A stretch of DNA of 64,000 nucleotides, from contig NZ_JAEKFH010000003.1 in the NCBI RefSeq assembly GCF_016650695.1, positions 124,001 through 188,000 of the forward strand. Direction: 5' to 3'. The DNA comes from Pseudomonas sp. TH41. GTDB taxonomy: Bacteria; Pseudomonadota; Gammaproteobacteria; Pseudomonadales; Pseudomonadaceae. Below, piece by piece: positions 36,955 to 46,298 of this stretch; positions within the stretch are counted from its first letter, which is position 1, and each line of letters begins with the position of its first letter. Position numbers and translations under genes: made by a program. A model generated the notes under the pieces. That model worked only from the letters and a program-made list of their open reading frames with translations. It was not told where the DNA came from and did no database searches.

Positions 36955-37506
36955 TTACTTCTTCTTTTTCGGGGCGATGACCATGATCAGTTGGCGTCCT
37001 TCCATCTTAGGATGCTGTTCGACCGAACCGTACTCGAGCAAGTCACCTTCAACTCGCTTGAGGAGTTCCATCCCCAGCTCCTGGTGGGCCATCTCACGGC
37101 CGCGGAATCGCAAGGATACCTTGGCCCTGTCCCCATCACTCAGGAAACGTACCAGGTTGCGCAGTTTTACCTGGTAATCCCCTTCCTCCGTCCCTGGACG
37201 AAACTTGATTTCTTTAACCTGGATCTGCTTCTGGTTTTTCTTGGCCGCGGCAATCTGCTTCTTCTTTTCGAAGATCGATTTGCCGTAGTCCATCAGTTTG
37301 CAAACAGGGGGTACTGCATCGGCGGAAATCTCCACCAGATCCAGTTTGGCCTCTTCAGCCTTAAGAAGCGCGTCTTCAATTGACACAATCCCAAGCTGTT
37401 CACCTTCAGCCCCAATTAACCGAACCTCGCGTGCCGAGATATTCTCGTTGATCGGGGCCTTCGGTGCAGCTCGTTTATCTTGTCTCATTTCACGCTTAAT
37501 AGTAAT
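36955..37506 (-). CDS. infC: Translation initiation factor IF-3, AUU start
   Basis: 183 residues if translation begins at the ATT at 37506 ([11 protein letters not shown]...), preceded by GGAG at the right distance. The first ATG-type start in frame is at 37488 and would remove the family's N-terminal residues. The rare AUU start is the basis of IF-3 autoregulation in E. coli, because IF-3 itself discriminates against it. The ATT shares its first base with the thrS stop codon (TAATT). The linker and C-terminal domain ([20 protein letters not shown]) are intact. Confidence 0.95.
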   Translation of the reverse strand: MTIKREMRQDKRAAPKAPINENISAREVRLIGAEGEQLGIVSIEDALLKAEEAKLDLVEISADAVPPVCKLMDYGKSIFEKKKQIAAAKKNQKQIQVKEIKFRPGTEEGDYQVKLRNLVRFLSDGDRAKVSLRFRGREMAHQELGMELLKRVEGDLLEYGSVEQHPKMEGRQLIMVIAPKKKK

Positions 37507-39428
37507 TACTCCGAATCTGGGCGACCACGCCGGGAAACCGCTTGAGCGAGGAACTCGGCGAACTGGGCGACGGGCATCGAGCCCAGGTCAGCACCTTCAC
37601 GAGTACGCACAGCGACAGTCTGCATCTCGACTTCCCGATCTCCGATAACCAAGAGATAAGGAACCTTGAGCAAAGTATGCTCGCGGATTTTAAAGCCGAT
37701 CTTTTCATTTCTCAAGTCAGACTTGGCACGAAATCCGCTTTCGTTGAGGGTTTTTTCAACCTCGGCGGCGAAATCAGCCTGTTTATCAGTGATATTCATG
37801 ATCACTGCCTGGGTCGGAGCCAGCCACGCAGGGAATGCACCCTCGTAGTGCTCGATCAGGATTCCGACGAAACGCTCGAAGGATCCAAGGATCGCCCGGT
37901 GCAACATTACCGGGTGCTTGCGACTGTTGTCTTCGGAGACGTATTCGGCTCCCAGACGGACAGGCAGGTTAAAATCGAGCTGAAGGGTACCACACTGCCA
38001 GACGCGGCCAAGGCAATCTTTCAGCGAGAACTCGATCTTCGGACCGTAGAACGCACCCTCGCCCGGCTGCAAATCGTACGGCAGGCCAGCGCTATCAAGG
38101 GCTGCAGCCAAAGCAGCTTCGGCGCGATCCCACAGCTCGTCGGAACCGACGCGTTTTTCCGGACGAGTGGACAGCTTCATCTCGACGTCTTTAAAGCCGA
38201 AGTCGGCATAAACGTCCATGGTCAGCTTGATAAACGCAGCGGATTCGGCCTGCATCTGCTCTTCGGTGCAGAAGATGTGGGCGTCGTCTTGGGTAAATGC
38301 CCGCACGCGCATGATGCCGTGCAATGCGCCCGATGGCTCGTTACGGTGGCAAGCACCGAACTCGGCCAGACGCATCGGCAGTTCGCGGTAGCTCTTCAGG
38401 CCTTGATTGAATACCTGCACGTGGCAAGGGCAGTTCATCGGCTTGATGGCGTAGTCGCGGTTTTCCGACTGGGTGGTGAACATGTTGTCGGCGTAGTTGG
38501 CCCAGTGCCCGGATTTCTCCCACAGGCTGCGGTCAACGACCTGCGGAGTCTTGATCTCCAGATAGCCGTTGTCGCGCTGAACCTTGCGCATGTACTGCTC
38601 GAGCACCTGGTACAGGGTCCAGCCGTTCGGGTGCCAGAACACCATGCCCGGCGACTCTTCCTGGGTGTGGAACAGGCCCAGACGCTTGCCGATCTTGCGG
38701 TGATCGCGCTTTTCAGCTTCTTCGATGCGCTGGATGTATGCCGCCAGCTGCTTCTTGTCGGCCCATGCGGTGCCATAAACGCGCTGCAACTGCTCGTTTT
38801 TGGCATCGCCACGCCAATAGGCGCCGGACAACTTGGTCAGTTTGAAGGATTTCAGGAACCGAGTGTTCGGCACGTGCGGACCACGGCACATGTCGACGTA
38901 TTCTTCGTGATAGTACAGGCCCATGGCCTGCTCGTTCGGCATGTCTTCGACCAGGCGCAACTTGTAGTCTTCGCCGCGAGCCTTGAACACTTCGATCACT
39001 TCGGCACGCGGAGTGACTTTCTTGATCACGTCGTAATCTTTTTCGATCAGCTGTTGCATGCGCTGTTCAATGGCCGCCAGGTCGTCCGGAGTAAAAGGAC
39101 GTTCGAAGGCGATGTCGTAATAGAAGCCTTCATCGATGACCGGACCAATGACCATTTTGGCGGTCGGGTACAGCTGCTTGACCGCATGGCCAACCAGGTG
39201 GGCGCAAGAGTGGCGAATGATCTCCAGCCCCTCTTCATCCTTTGGCGTAATGATTTGCAGCGTGGAATCGCTGTCGATGATGTCGCTGGCGTCGACCAGC
39301 TTGCCATTGACCTTGCCGGCCACGGTGGCTTTGGCCAGACCGGCACCAATGGATGCGGCGACCTCGGCTACGGAAACCGGGTGATCGAATGAACGTTGAC
39401 TGCCGTCGGGAAGAGTAATAGTTGGCAT
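37506..39428 (-). CDS. thrS: Threonyl-tRNA synthetase
   Basis: 640 residues from the ATG at 39428, which has GGAGG before it. The TGS domain is at 1-62 and the editing domain contains the [16 protein letters not shown] motif (about residue 73). The class II catalytic core shows [13 protein letters not shown], the zinc ligand Cys in PMNCPCH and motif 3 in [14 protein letters not shown]. The C-terminal anticodon-binding domain runs from about 540. The editing His motif is kept, so Ser mischarging is corrected in cis. It heads the thrS-infC-rpmI-rplT operon. A possible translational operator lies in its leader. Confidence 0.97.
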   Translation of the reverse strand: MPTITLPDGSQRSFDHPVSVAEVAASIGAGLAKATVAGKVNGKLVDASDIIDSDSTLQIITPKDEEGLEIIRHSCAHLVGHAVKQLYPTAKMVIGPVIDEGFYYDIAFERPFTPDDLAAIEQRMQQLIEKDYDVIKKVTPRAEVIEVFKARGEDYKLRLVEDMPNEQAMGLYYHEEYVDMCRGPHVPNTRFLKSFKLTKLSGAYWRGDAKNEQLQRVYGTAWADKKQLAAYIQRIEEAEKRDHRKIGKRLGLFHTQEESPGMVFWHPNGWTLYQVLEQYMRKVQRDNGYLEIKTPQVVDRSLWEKSGHWANYADNMFTTQSENRDYAIKPMNCPCHVQVFNQGLKSYRELPMRLAEFGACHRNEPSGALHGIMRVRAFTQDDAHIFCTEEQMQAESAAFIKLTMDVYADFGFKDVEMKLSTRPEKRVGSDELWDRAEAALAAALDSAGLPYDLQPGEGAFYGPKIEFSLKDCLGRVWQCGTLQLDFNLPVRLGAEYVSEDNSRKHPVMLHRAILGSFERFVGILIEHYEGAFPAWLAPTQAVIMNITDKQADFAAEVEKTLNESGFRAKSDLRNEKIGFKIREHTLLKVPYLLVIGDREVEMQTVAVRTREGADLGSMPVAQFAEFLAQAVSRRGRPDSE

Positions 39429-39522
39429 GGCGCCTCCTCTCCTAGTGGTGACCCCTACCAAAGGTCACGTGGGTTGGGATGAGCCAGTACAAGATCCGGT
39501 CCAGGCCATTCAATAACGAACG

Positions 39523-39541
39523 CCTGCCTTACAGCGGCAGG
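39523..39541 (-). promoter_or_regulatory. Candidate thrS translational operator: anticodon-arm mimic
   Basis: In the minus-strand leader about 95 bases before the thrS ATG, CCTGCC and GGCAGG form a 6-bp stem closing a 7-base loop GCTGTAA. The loop places TGT at the anticodon positions and AA after it, as in tRNA-Thr(UGU). E. coli ThrRS represses its own mRNA by binding a tRNA-Thr-like arm in the leader. The remainder of the 374-base gap (39429-39802) shows no gene. Confidence 0.4.
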
Positions 39542-39802
39542 AGCCTTGCGGCCAACCGGAAAACCGAACCAGAGTGACTGGGATTCAAATCAGGGTTATT
39601 CGTGCGTCTGCCGCTACCGGGACTGAAGGTCATCCGGAGCCTGCAAACACCCGAGCGAGGCATGCTAGCACAGATGAACGGTCGTCGACGCACCTGCGCT
39701 TTATGCTGGGGTAAATCAGCTATTTTTATGCCAGAGTGCTGAACTTGAACCCTGCTTCATCGCTCAGATAACAATACATTGACCCACAAGGAGCATCCCA
39801 GC

Positions 39803-40105
39803 ATGCGTCTGAATCGTTTGTTCGCAGTAGTCGCCCCTATCGTTCTGCTGCTGCCACTGGCCGCACACGCTGAATGGCCAAAGGGTGAGCGCGAGAAGTA
39901 CATGGCTCAATGCGTTCCTGCAGCCGCGCAACAGATCGGCGAAGCAGCGGCCAAAGCCCACTGCGCTTGCGGTGCCGACGCGATCAAATCGTACCCGGCC
40001 AGCGACCTTCAGTCATTGATGAGCGGCACTGCCAGTGATGCGCTGAAACAAAAAGCGCTCAGCCAAATCTCATCGTGCAAAGCCGCTCCCAACACGAAAA
40101 AATAA
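39803..40105 (+). CDS. Small exported Cys-containing protein
   Basis: 100 residues from the ATG at 39803, preceded by AAGGAGCATCCC. The signal peptide is MRLNRLFAVVAPIVLLLPLA with cleavage after AHA. The mature protein has four Cys (QCVPAA, HCACG and SSCKA), so one or two disulfides are likely in the periplasm. Function not recognised. Confidence 0.7.
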   Translation: MRLNRLFAVVAPIVLLLPLAAHAEWPKGEREKYMAQCVPAAAQQIGEAAAKAHCACGADAIKSYPASDLQSLMSGTASDALKQKALSQISSCKAAPNTKK

Positions 40106-40214
40106 GCCCTACCGGATGCTTTGAAGGCCCTCCAAGCCGATGAAAAGCCTCCGAAAACCGCTTTGTCGTACAATTTATGCAGGTTTTACAGCTTTTTTTA
40201 TCGTCTTTACTTTC

Positions 40215-40247
40215 GGCTGAAAGCGTTATAAAACGGGGCTTTCAGCC
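40215..40247. repeat. 10-bp perfect inverted repeat upstream of the cold-shock gene
   Basis: GGCTGAAAGC and GCTTTCAGCC flank a 13-base loop. There is no T run after it. It could close the upstream gene or be a structured element ahead of the csp promoter and leader. The gap from 40106 to 40397 has no gene. Confidence 0.6.
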
Positions 40248-40397
40248 ACATCAAGCAACAAAGAAAGTGTGACTGCAGGGCAAACAGCACGTCCGGGGGG
40301 CTCCCAAAGCGAACATTTCGACTATGATACCCCGGTGTGCCCAGTTGGCCTGAGCAGCACAGTACTACTGAAAATATATGTTTCTTGGAGATACACC

Positions 40398-40610
40398 ATG
40401 TCTAATCGCCAAACCGGCACCGTTAAATGGTTCAACGATGAAAAAGGCTTCGGCTTCATCACTCCTCAAGGTGGCGGTGACGACCTGTTCGTACACTTCA
40501 AAGCTATCGAAAGCGACGGTTTCAAAAGCCTGAAAGAAGGCCAAACCGTTTCCTTCGTGGCTGAGAAAGGCCAAAAGGGTATGCAAGCTGCTCAAGTTCG
40601 CCCAGAGTAA
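40398..40610 (+). CDS. Cold-shock protein, CspA family
   Basis: 70 residues, a single cold-shock domain with RNP1 KGFGFI and RNP2 LFVHF. It binds single-stranded RNA and DNA and melts secondary structure. The ATG at 40398 follows TTGGAG; an upstream in-frame extension is not conserved in style. It ends 14 bases before a strong terminator. Confidence 0.96.
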   Translation: MSNRQTGTVKWFNDEKGFGFITPQGGGDDLFVHFKAIESDGFKSLKEGQTVSFVAEKGQKGMQAAQVRPE

Positions 40611-40624
40611 TTTCCAGGCGCACT

Positions 40625-40656
40625 AAAAAAACCCCGTCCATGTGACGGGGTTTTTT
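40625..40656. terminator. Bidirectional terminator between csp and the I78 gene
   Basis: CCCCGTC / GACGGGG with a 5-base loop is flanked by A runs on the left and T runs on the right, so it can end transcripts from both sides. Confidence 0.92.
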
Positions 40657-40679
40657 ATGGGTGAAACAAAAGCCTGGAG

Positions 40680-41000
40680 TCAGCCGCAGTTAACGCGGGT
40701 GACAACCCGATTGGCATCGGTGTTCAAATTCAGGCGATCGGAGCGGTACTCCAGGGTCACCATGTCGGTTGGCATCAGGAACCGCGCGTTCTGCGCACCT
40801 GCACGGGTACGCGCCTGCTCCAGCAGTTCTGGCGAAGCGGCTTTGCCAATGGTGAATTCAGCTGCCTTTGCCTCACAACGGCTGTGGCCAGTGTCAGTCG
40901 TCGTAACAGGGTCTGTTGCCGATTCAGAAGTCGTACTGCTGCAACCGGCCAGCAGAGTGACGGCGAACAAAGTACCCAATGACGCGAGCTTCCAAGGCAT
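40680..41000 (-). CDS. Lipoprotein with I78-family peptidase inhibitor domain
   Basis: 106 residues with a lipoprotein signal (FAVTLLAGC, lipobox LAGC at about 17-20). The C-terminal part (about 48-106) contains IGKAASPELLEQARTRAGAQ, FLMPTDMVTLEYRSDRLNL and RVNCG. This is the pattern of the Aspergillus elastase inhibitor family I78, which is common in pseudomonads. It probably protects the envelope from serine proteases. Two Cys could form a disulfide. Confidence 0.8.
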   Translation of the reverse strand: MPWKLASLGTLFAVTLLAGCSSTTSESATDPVTTTDTGHSRCEAKAAEFTIGKAASPELLEQARTRAGAQNARFLMPTDMVTLEYRSDRLNLNTDANRVVTRVNCG

Positions 41001-41165
41001 GAAGCCTCCTTTTTCCGATAGTTAAGCTGAGATCTTGCGACCACCCATCCGGTGTTTGGTTTCAAGGTGAATGCCATCACCCTGCCCTCGATCCGGACAA
41101 GCGGCGAGTTTGCCTGAGCATCGCCTGCCGTTCATCACTCAATCGTGACTGAATATGAACAACAC

Positions 41166-41471
41166 TCAATAGACGTCGATGTAGTCGAACGGCGGATTCG
41201 GCCAGTTCTCTTTCAGTGCGTTGAAGATCTGCATGACCCAGACCTCATCGCTGGCCGCGACCAATCCTACATAACCGGAACCCTTGGCCCACGTCTCCAG
41301 ACGAAACAGCAGCCCATTGATATCGGTCCCTCCGACGATGCCTGATGATATATAGGCAATGCCGCCCTTGGTCACCCGCAATTGGGTGTGCTCATCGTCG
41401 CTGGCGGAGGCCAGCAACTGACGCACCGCCTCAAGCGTTAAACCGTCAGGAGCGTTCAAATCGATCTGCAC
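41166..41471 (-). CDS. Uncharacterised 101-residue protein
   Basis: A compact, soluble alpha/beta protein (QIDLNAPDGLTLEAVRQLLA at the start; WPNPPFDYIDVY at the end). The GTG start at 41471 has AAGGA at the right distance. It sits divergent from a small + strand gene at 41604. It may be an immunity or inhibitor-like protein by size, but nothing specific supports this. Confidence 0.6.
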   Translation of the reverse strand: MQIDLNAPDGLTLEAVRQLLASASDDEHTQLRVTKGGIAYISSGIVGGTDINGLLFRLETWAKGSGYVGLVAASDEVWVMQIFNALKENWPNPPFDYIDVY

Positions 41472-41603
41472 AGCGCGATCCTTGATAAATCGTTAAAGTC
41501 CAAGTGTCGCATAGCCCTCCCTTCATGCCTAAGTCGGAGTGCCAAACATCGCGCAAAATGGTTAACTCGACATTCAGACTTTCCCGACCGCACGAGCGCC
41601 ATC

Positions 41604-41816
41604 ATGACCACCGTAAGCATCGACGCCAACATCACAGTCAAGTGGTCACAGGGCCACAGTTCTTACAGCCCGGGCAGCCCGGAAGAGTTGGCAATCATCG
41701 GTATCGATCTATTGGTCAAGGAACTGGGAACCGAAGCTGCTCAGACATTCATCAAACAGATATTCGAGAAATATCCGCCCGAGCTCAAAGGTGCAGCGGA
41801 TACCGAGAGAGAGTAA
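41604..41816 (+). CDS. Uncharacterised 70-residue protein
   Basis: A soluble small protein, MTTVSIDANITVKWSQGHSS at the start, acidic C-terminus. Divergently transcribed from the 101-residue gene. Its stop is directly before the terminator hairpin at 41819. No family recognised. Confidence 0.55.
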   Translation: MTTVSIDANITVKWSQGHSSYSPGSPEELAIIGIDLLVKELGTEAAQTFIKQIFEKYPPELKGAADTERE

Positions 41817-41818
41817 AA

Positions 41819-41840
41819 CCCGCAGGCTGGCACCTGCGGG
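41819..41840 (-). terminator. Terminator of the rbs operon
   Basis: CCCGCAGG / CCTGCGGG with a 6-base loop; on the minus strand it is followed by TTTT. It lies just beyond the nucleoside hydrolase stop. Confidence 0.8.
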
Positions 41841-41848
41841 CTGGCAGA

Positions 41849-42877
41849 TTACTTCAGACGAGCCAGACGCTGGGTCAACAAATCAAAGAAACCCTGGGCG
41901 TCGCCGCTTTCAACCCAGAAGGCATTTTTGGGTGCCTTCAGTCCGTCATACCAGTCGACAATGGTTTGACCAAAGGTCGGGCCTTCGCGGCTATCAACCA
42001 CTACGTTGACCGAGCGACCGCTGAACAGCTCCGGTTTCAGCAGATAAGCGATGACCGTGGCGTCATGCACAGGCCCACCCGCAAGCCCGTAGTGCTCCAT
42101 GTCGCCCTTGATGTATTCATTGAGAATATCGCCCACCAGCTTGCTGGCATTGTTGTTCAGTGCGGCAATTTGCTTCAGGCGCATCTCGCTGGTAAGGATC
42201 TTGTGGGTCACGTCCAACGGCAGGTAGGTCAGCTTCACACCACTTTTGAGCACCACTTCTGCTGCCTGCGGGTCAGCGAACATGTTGAACTCGGCCACGG
42301 GGGTGATGTTGCCACCGTTGAAGTGCGCGCCCCCCATGACGACCACTTCCTTGATGCCCTGAACGATTTCAGGCTCCTGGATGAGCGCGAGGGCCAGGTT
42401 GGTCTGTGGCCCCAGCATGGCGATAGTGATGCTGTGAGGCTTGGCCGCTTTCAAGGTATCGATCAGGTAATTGACCGCATTCCCCTTGGCCAGGCCCTTC
42501 TTGGGTTCGTGGACGGCGACGCCCGACAAACCTTCCTTGCCATGAATGTCCTCGGCATAGATGGGCGTGCGCATCAGCGGCTTCGGTGCGCCCGCATAAA
42601 CCGGTACCTCTTCGCGCCCTGCCCACTCGCGAGCCAGTCGCGCATTACGCGAGGTTTTGTCCAGGCGAACATTGCCGGCGACGGTGGTCAGCGCGCGAAT
42701 ATTCAGTTCTTCGGGCGATGCCAGGGCGAATAGCAAGGCAACCACGTCGTCGGCACCTGGGTCAGTGTCGATGATCAAGTCGATTCTTTCCGCCGCTTGG
42801 GCGCTTGTTGCAGTAATCAGGGACAAAAGCAGCAGGCTCCGGAGCAGGTGGTGCAATTTCTGAGCATAGCGGTACAT
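41849..42877 (-). CDS. Exported inosine-uridine nucleoside hydrolase
   Basis: 342 residues from the ATG at 42877 (CAAGGAGTGC before it). The signal peptide ends near AQA-AE. The calcium/ribose-binding DTDPGADDVVALLFAL motif follows immediately (about residues 30-45), and an active-site region HDATVIAYLL lies further on. The family cleaves nucleosides to base and ribose. The export signal and position at the end of the rbs operon suggest it releases ribose in the periplasm for the Rbs transporter. Confidence 0.9.
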   Translation of the reverse strand: MYRYAQKLHHLLRSLLLLSLITATSAQAAERIDLIIDTDPGADDVVALLFALASPEELNIRALTTVAGNVRLDKTSRNARLAREWAGREEVPVYAGAPKPLMRTPIYAEDIHGKEGLSGVAVHEPKKGLAKGNAVNYLIDTLKAAKPHSITIAMLGPQTNLALALIQEPEIVQGIKEVVVMGGAHFNGGNITPVAEFNMFADPQAAEVVLKSGVKLTYLPLDVTHKILTSEMRLKQIAALNNNASKLVGDILNEYIKGDMEHYGLAGGPVHDATVIAYLLKPELFSGRSVNVVVDSREGPTFGQTIVDWYDGLKAPKNAFWVESGDAQGFFDLLTQRLARLK

Positions 42878-42920
42878 GGCGCACTCCTTGTGCGTGAAAT
42901 AGCAGAGAGACAACAGAGCG

Positions 42921-43325
42921 TTAAAACGTTACCCCGGCCACTAGCACAATGTTGCAATACGGCTGGCATTCGCCGGTACGAATAATCGCCCGAGCCTGTC
43001 GGCTGAGGACTTTGAATTGCTCATGGCTCAGCAGCTCACGCTGCCCCAGCACGCCTTCGGCATCCAACTCATCCAGCGTCGTCAACGCCGGCGGTTTTTT
43101 GTCCAGGATCTCCCGGGCGAGCACATGGCTTTCAACCTGCATTTCGCTGAGTACGACTTTCAAGGTGCTGACGAAATCGGGAATGCCGTGAGTCAGGGCC
43201 AGGTCAATCAATTCAACGCCTGGCGGCACGGGCAGACCGGCATCGCCGATCACCACATTGTCGCCATGACCAAGGGATGCGATCAGCCGCGACAGGGCAA
43301 TGTTAAGCAAAGGTGTCTTTTTCAT
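42921..43325 (-). CDS. rbsD: D-ribose pyranase
   Basis: A 134-residue RbsD with the start [20 protein letters not shown], in which the catalytic His lies, and a C-terminal [10 protein letters not shown]. It interconverts the pyranose and furanose forms of ribose before RbsK acts. It overlaps rbsK by ATGA. Confidence 0.95.
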   Translation of the reverse strand: MKKTPLLNIALSRLIASLGHGDNVVIGDAGLPVPPGVELIDLALTHGIPDFVSTLKVVLSEMQVESHVLAREILDKKPPALTTLDELDAEGVLGQRELLSHEQFKVLSRQARAIIRTGECQPYCNIVLVAGVTF

Positions 43326-44239
43326 GGTGCTTTAAAGGCCTGTACGTCGGACAAGGTGGGAATCGAGGGTTGCGCGCCAGCACGGGTGACCGACAGCGCG
43401 GCGGCGATCTGGCCGAAACGGATTGCCTCGGCCTCGCTTTCACCGGCCGCCAGGGCCGCGGCAAAACCACCGACAAAGGTGTCGCCTGCTGCCGTGGTAT
43501 CGACAGCCTTCACCGTCGGCGCGGGGAAATGCTCGAAGTTTTTGCCGTTGGCAAACAGCAACCCTTGGGCGCCGAGGGTAATGATGACCTTGGAGGCACC
43601 CATACCGATCAACCGAGTCGCGGCAGTTTCGGCGGTTTCCAGAGAGTCCACTGGCAATCCGCTCAGGGCCGCGGCTTCGCTTTCGTTAGGAATCAGGTAA
43701 TCGATGGACGCATACCAATCCGGCGGCAACGGACGACTGGCCGGTGCCGGATTGAGGATCACGATCTTGCCCAGTGCACGGCCACGCGCGAGCGCATAGC
43801 CAACGGTGGCATCCGGCACTTCCTGCTGACAGATCATCACGTCCGCGGCCTGCAATACCGAGTCAAAACGGTCGATGACCTCTGACGTCAGCGCACCGTT
43901 GGCACCGGCGACGATCACGATTGCGTTCTGGCTGTTGTCATCGACCACGATCAACGCCACGCCGCTTGAGCCTTCAACAATGCTGACCGCCTGACAATCG
44001 ATCTGCTCGGCCAATAGCGCCCCCCGCAGTTCTTCTCCGTAGGCATCGCTGCCTACGCAACCGACCATCGACACCTGCGCTCCCAACCTTGCGGCGGCGA
44101 CCGCCTGATTCGCGCCCTTGCCTCCGTGGACCGTCGCAAACGACTCGCCGATCAGCGTTTCACCACCACGCGGCAACCTTGGCGCGCGAGTCACCAGGTC
44201 CATGTTAATGCTGCCTACCACCACTACTTTTGCTGGCAT
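43322..44239 (-). CDS. rbsK: Ribokinase
   Basis: A 305-residue PfkB-family sugar kinase with [20 protein letters not shown], the [15 protein letters not shown] substrate-binding segment and [17 protein letters not shown], which holds the catalytic Asp and the anion hole. It phosphorylates ribose to ribose 5-phosphate. Translationally coupled to rbsD. Confidence 0.96.
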   Translation of the reverse strand: MPAKVVVVGSINMDLVTRAPRLPRGGETLIGESFATVHGGKGANQAVAAARLGAQVSMVGCVGSDAYGEELRGALLAEQIDCQAVSIVEGSSGVALIVVDDNSQNAIVIVAGANGALTSEVIDRFDSVLQAADVMICQQEVPDATVGYALARGRALGKIVILNPAPASRPLPPDWYASIDYLIPNESEAAALSGLPVDSLETAETAATRLIGMGASKVIITLGAQGLLFANGKNFEHFPAPTVKAVDTTAAGDTFVGGFAAALAAGESEAEAIRFGQIAAALSVTRAGAQPSIPTLSDVQAFKAP

Positions 44240-44297
44240 ACATCCCTACTCATCAATTTTGTTTCAACGGTGCTTTTGGTTTAGCGACTTTCTCTTT

Positions 44298-45317
44298 TCA
44301 ACGGAACTGGGCGAACATGCCGGCCAGAGGCGCAGTCGACTCTCGCAGGACAATACTGGGCGTCACAATCCGTTGGTCGGTGGCCATATCCGGTGTGGCG
44401 ATCCGTCGTAACAGGACTGCCGCCGCCATCTCCCCCAGTTGCAGGATCGATTGGCCAACAGTGGTCAGCGCCGGATAGACATAACGGCTCATCTGGATAT
44501 CGTCGAAGCCGATCACCGACAGCTCTGTCGGCACACGAATATTGCGCTCGGCGGCGGCCCGCAGCACGCCGATACCGATCATGTCGTTGCCGGCAAAAAT
44601 GGCACTGGGCGGGTTCTTTTCCAGCAGGATGGCAGCGGCGCTATAACCGCCGGTACTGGTAAAGTCGCTTTCCAGCATGCGCTCGCGTGGCACTTCGACA
44701 CCCGCCTCCTTCAAGGCTCGGCAATAACCGGCCAGTCGCATCTGCGCCACGCTGGTACTTGCCGGACCGCCAATGGTGGCGATATCCCGATGCCCCAACT
44801 CCAGAAGGTGGCGGGTCGCCAGATAAGCGCCATATTCGTGATCGATTCGCACCAGGTCAGCATTCACGCCGTCCAGTCCACGGTCGACGATGACCATCGG
44901 CGTGCGCACGCCAGCCAGGCCTTCTGCCAACCCTGCGTCGCCACCGGCCGATGCGACGATCAGCCCGTCGATACGCTTCTCAAGCAACACGCGCAGATAG
45001 CTGCGTTGCTTGTCCGGGTTGTCGTCGGAGTTGCAGAGGATCACGCAATAGCCGTGACGCTCGCAGTAATCCTCGATGCCGCGAGCCAGCTCGGCGAAGT
45101 ACGGGTTGAGGCTGTTTGGCACCAGCAAGCCAATGGTGGCGGTGGTTTTGGCTTTTAACGAGCGGGCTACGGCGCTGGGCACGTAGTCGAGGCTTTTGAT
45201 GGCTGCTTCGACCTTGATCCGCACTTCTTCACTGACCGGCCGGGTCTTGTTCACCACGTGGGAAACCGTGGTATAGGAAATTCCCGCGAGGGCCGCTACA
45301 TCCTTGATCGTTGCCAT
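44298..45317 (-). CDS. rbsR: LacI-family ribose operon repressor
   Basis: 339 residues. The LacI helix-turn-helix ATIKDVAALAGISYTTVSHV is at the N-terminus, with the hinge PSAVARSLK near residue 50-58 and a periplasmic-binding-protein-like sensor domain. Unlike the terminal position in E. coli, it lies inside the operon, 3 bases after rbsC and 58 before rbsK. Its likely operator is the palindrome at 48955-48968. Confidence 0.93.
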   Translation of the reverse strand: MATIKDVAALAGISYTTVSHVVNKTRPVSEEVRIKVEAAIKSLDYVPSAVARSLKAKTTATIGLLVPNSLNPYFAELARGIEDYCERHGYCVILCNSDDNPDKQRSYLRVLLEKRIDGLIVASAGGDAGLAEGLAGVRTPMVIVDRGLDGVNADLVRIDHEYGAYLATRHLLELGHRDIATIGGPASTSVAQMRLAGYCRALKEAGVEVPRERMLESDFTSTGGYSAAAILLEKNPPSAIFAGNDMIGIGVLRAAAERNIRVPTELSVIGFDDIQMSRYVYPALTTVGQSILQLGEMAAAVLLRRIATPDMATDQRIVTPSIVLRESTAPLAGMFAQFR

Positions 45318-45320
45318 GAC

Positions 45321-46298
45321 TCAGGTCCGCCGGCTTGCGCGCTGACTGCGATAAGTATCAAGCACCACCGCCACCACGATCACCGCACCGGTGATGATGC
45401 GTTTGGTCGGTTCGGTCGCGCCGATCTGCGCCAGACCGGCTGCCAATACGGAAATGATCAAGACGCCGAAGAAGGTGCTGATGACCGAACCACGCCCCCC
45501 CATCAGACTCGTGCCACCAATCACCACAGCGGCGATCACTTGCAGCTCCAGACCAGAACCGGCATTCGGATCCGCCGCTTCCAGGCGAGAAATTTGAAAC
45601 AGCGCAGCAATACCGGCCAGCAAGCCCATCAGACTGAACACCAGGATCTTGTAGGGCTTTGGATTGATCCCCGCCAGGCGCACCGCCTCTTCGTTGGTGC
45701 CAATCCCGATCAGGTAGCGACCGAACACCGTCCGGGTCAATACGGCCTGGGCAATGAAGATGATCAGCAAGGCAATAATGAACGAGGGTGAAATGCCGAA
45801 CGCTATCGGGTTGGACAGCCATGCGAAGGCATCACCGATATAGGCCGTGCGTGAACCGGTCATCTGATACGCCACGCCGCGAGCCATTTCCAGCACGCCG
45901 AGGGACACGATGAATGAGGGGATCCGCCACGCCACCGTGATCGAACCGGTAAGGGTGCCGGCCAATGCCGCGATGGCCATGCCTAGCAGCGCTGCGGGCA
46001 ATACGCTCCAACCCCAGCCAAGAATCGCCACGCTGACCGTCGACGCCGCGAGCGCCAATACCGAACCCACCGACAGGTCGATACCGCCAATGATCAACAC
46101 GAACGTCATACCGACCGCCAGGACCATCAAATCCGGAATCTGGTTGGCCAGGGTGCTGAAGGTGTCGTAAGACAGGAAATGGCTGCTCAGGACCGAGAAC
46201 AGCGCGACCATCGCCAGCAAGGCACCGGCCAGGCCCAGATAGGTGCCGAGGCCGTAAAAATTGCCACTTCGTTTGCCAGCAAGCGTTGCGGTTTTCAT
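45321..46298 (-). CDS. rbsC: Ribose ABC transporter permease
   Basis: A 325-residue BPD_transp_2 permease with eight or more membrane helices and the family segment VLIIGGIDLSVGSVLALAAS (about residues 65-85). It pairs with RbsA and RbsB. Its ATG overlaps the rbsA stop. Confidence 0.95.
   Translation of the reverse strand: MKTATLAGKRSGNFYGLGTYLGLAGALLAMVALFSVLSSHFLSYDTFSTLANQIPDLMVLAVGMTFVLIIGGIDLSVGSVLALAASTVSVAILGWGWSVLPAALLGMAIAALAGTLTGSITVAWRIPSFIVSLGVLEMARGVAYQMTGSRTAYIGDAFAWLSNPIAFGISPSFIIALLIIFIAQAVLTRTVFGRYLIGIGTNEEAVRLAGINPKPYKILVFSLMGLLAGIAALFQISRLEAADPNAGSGLELQVIAAVVIGGTSLMGGRGSVISTFFGVLIISVLAAGLAQIGATEPTKRIITGAVIVVAVVLDTYRSQRASRRT

Noticed and set aside
37542..39392. 616-codon open frame on the plus strand opposite thrS
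   Set aside because: It is a shadow of the thrS gene, whose catalytic motifs are all intact on the other strand; the translated sequence has no protein-like pattern and no ribosome site.
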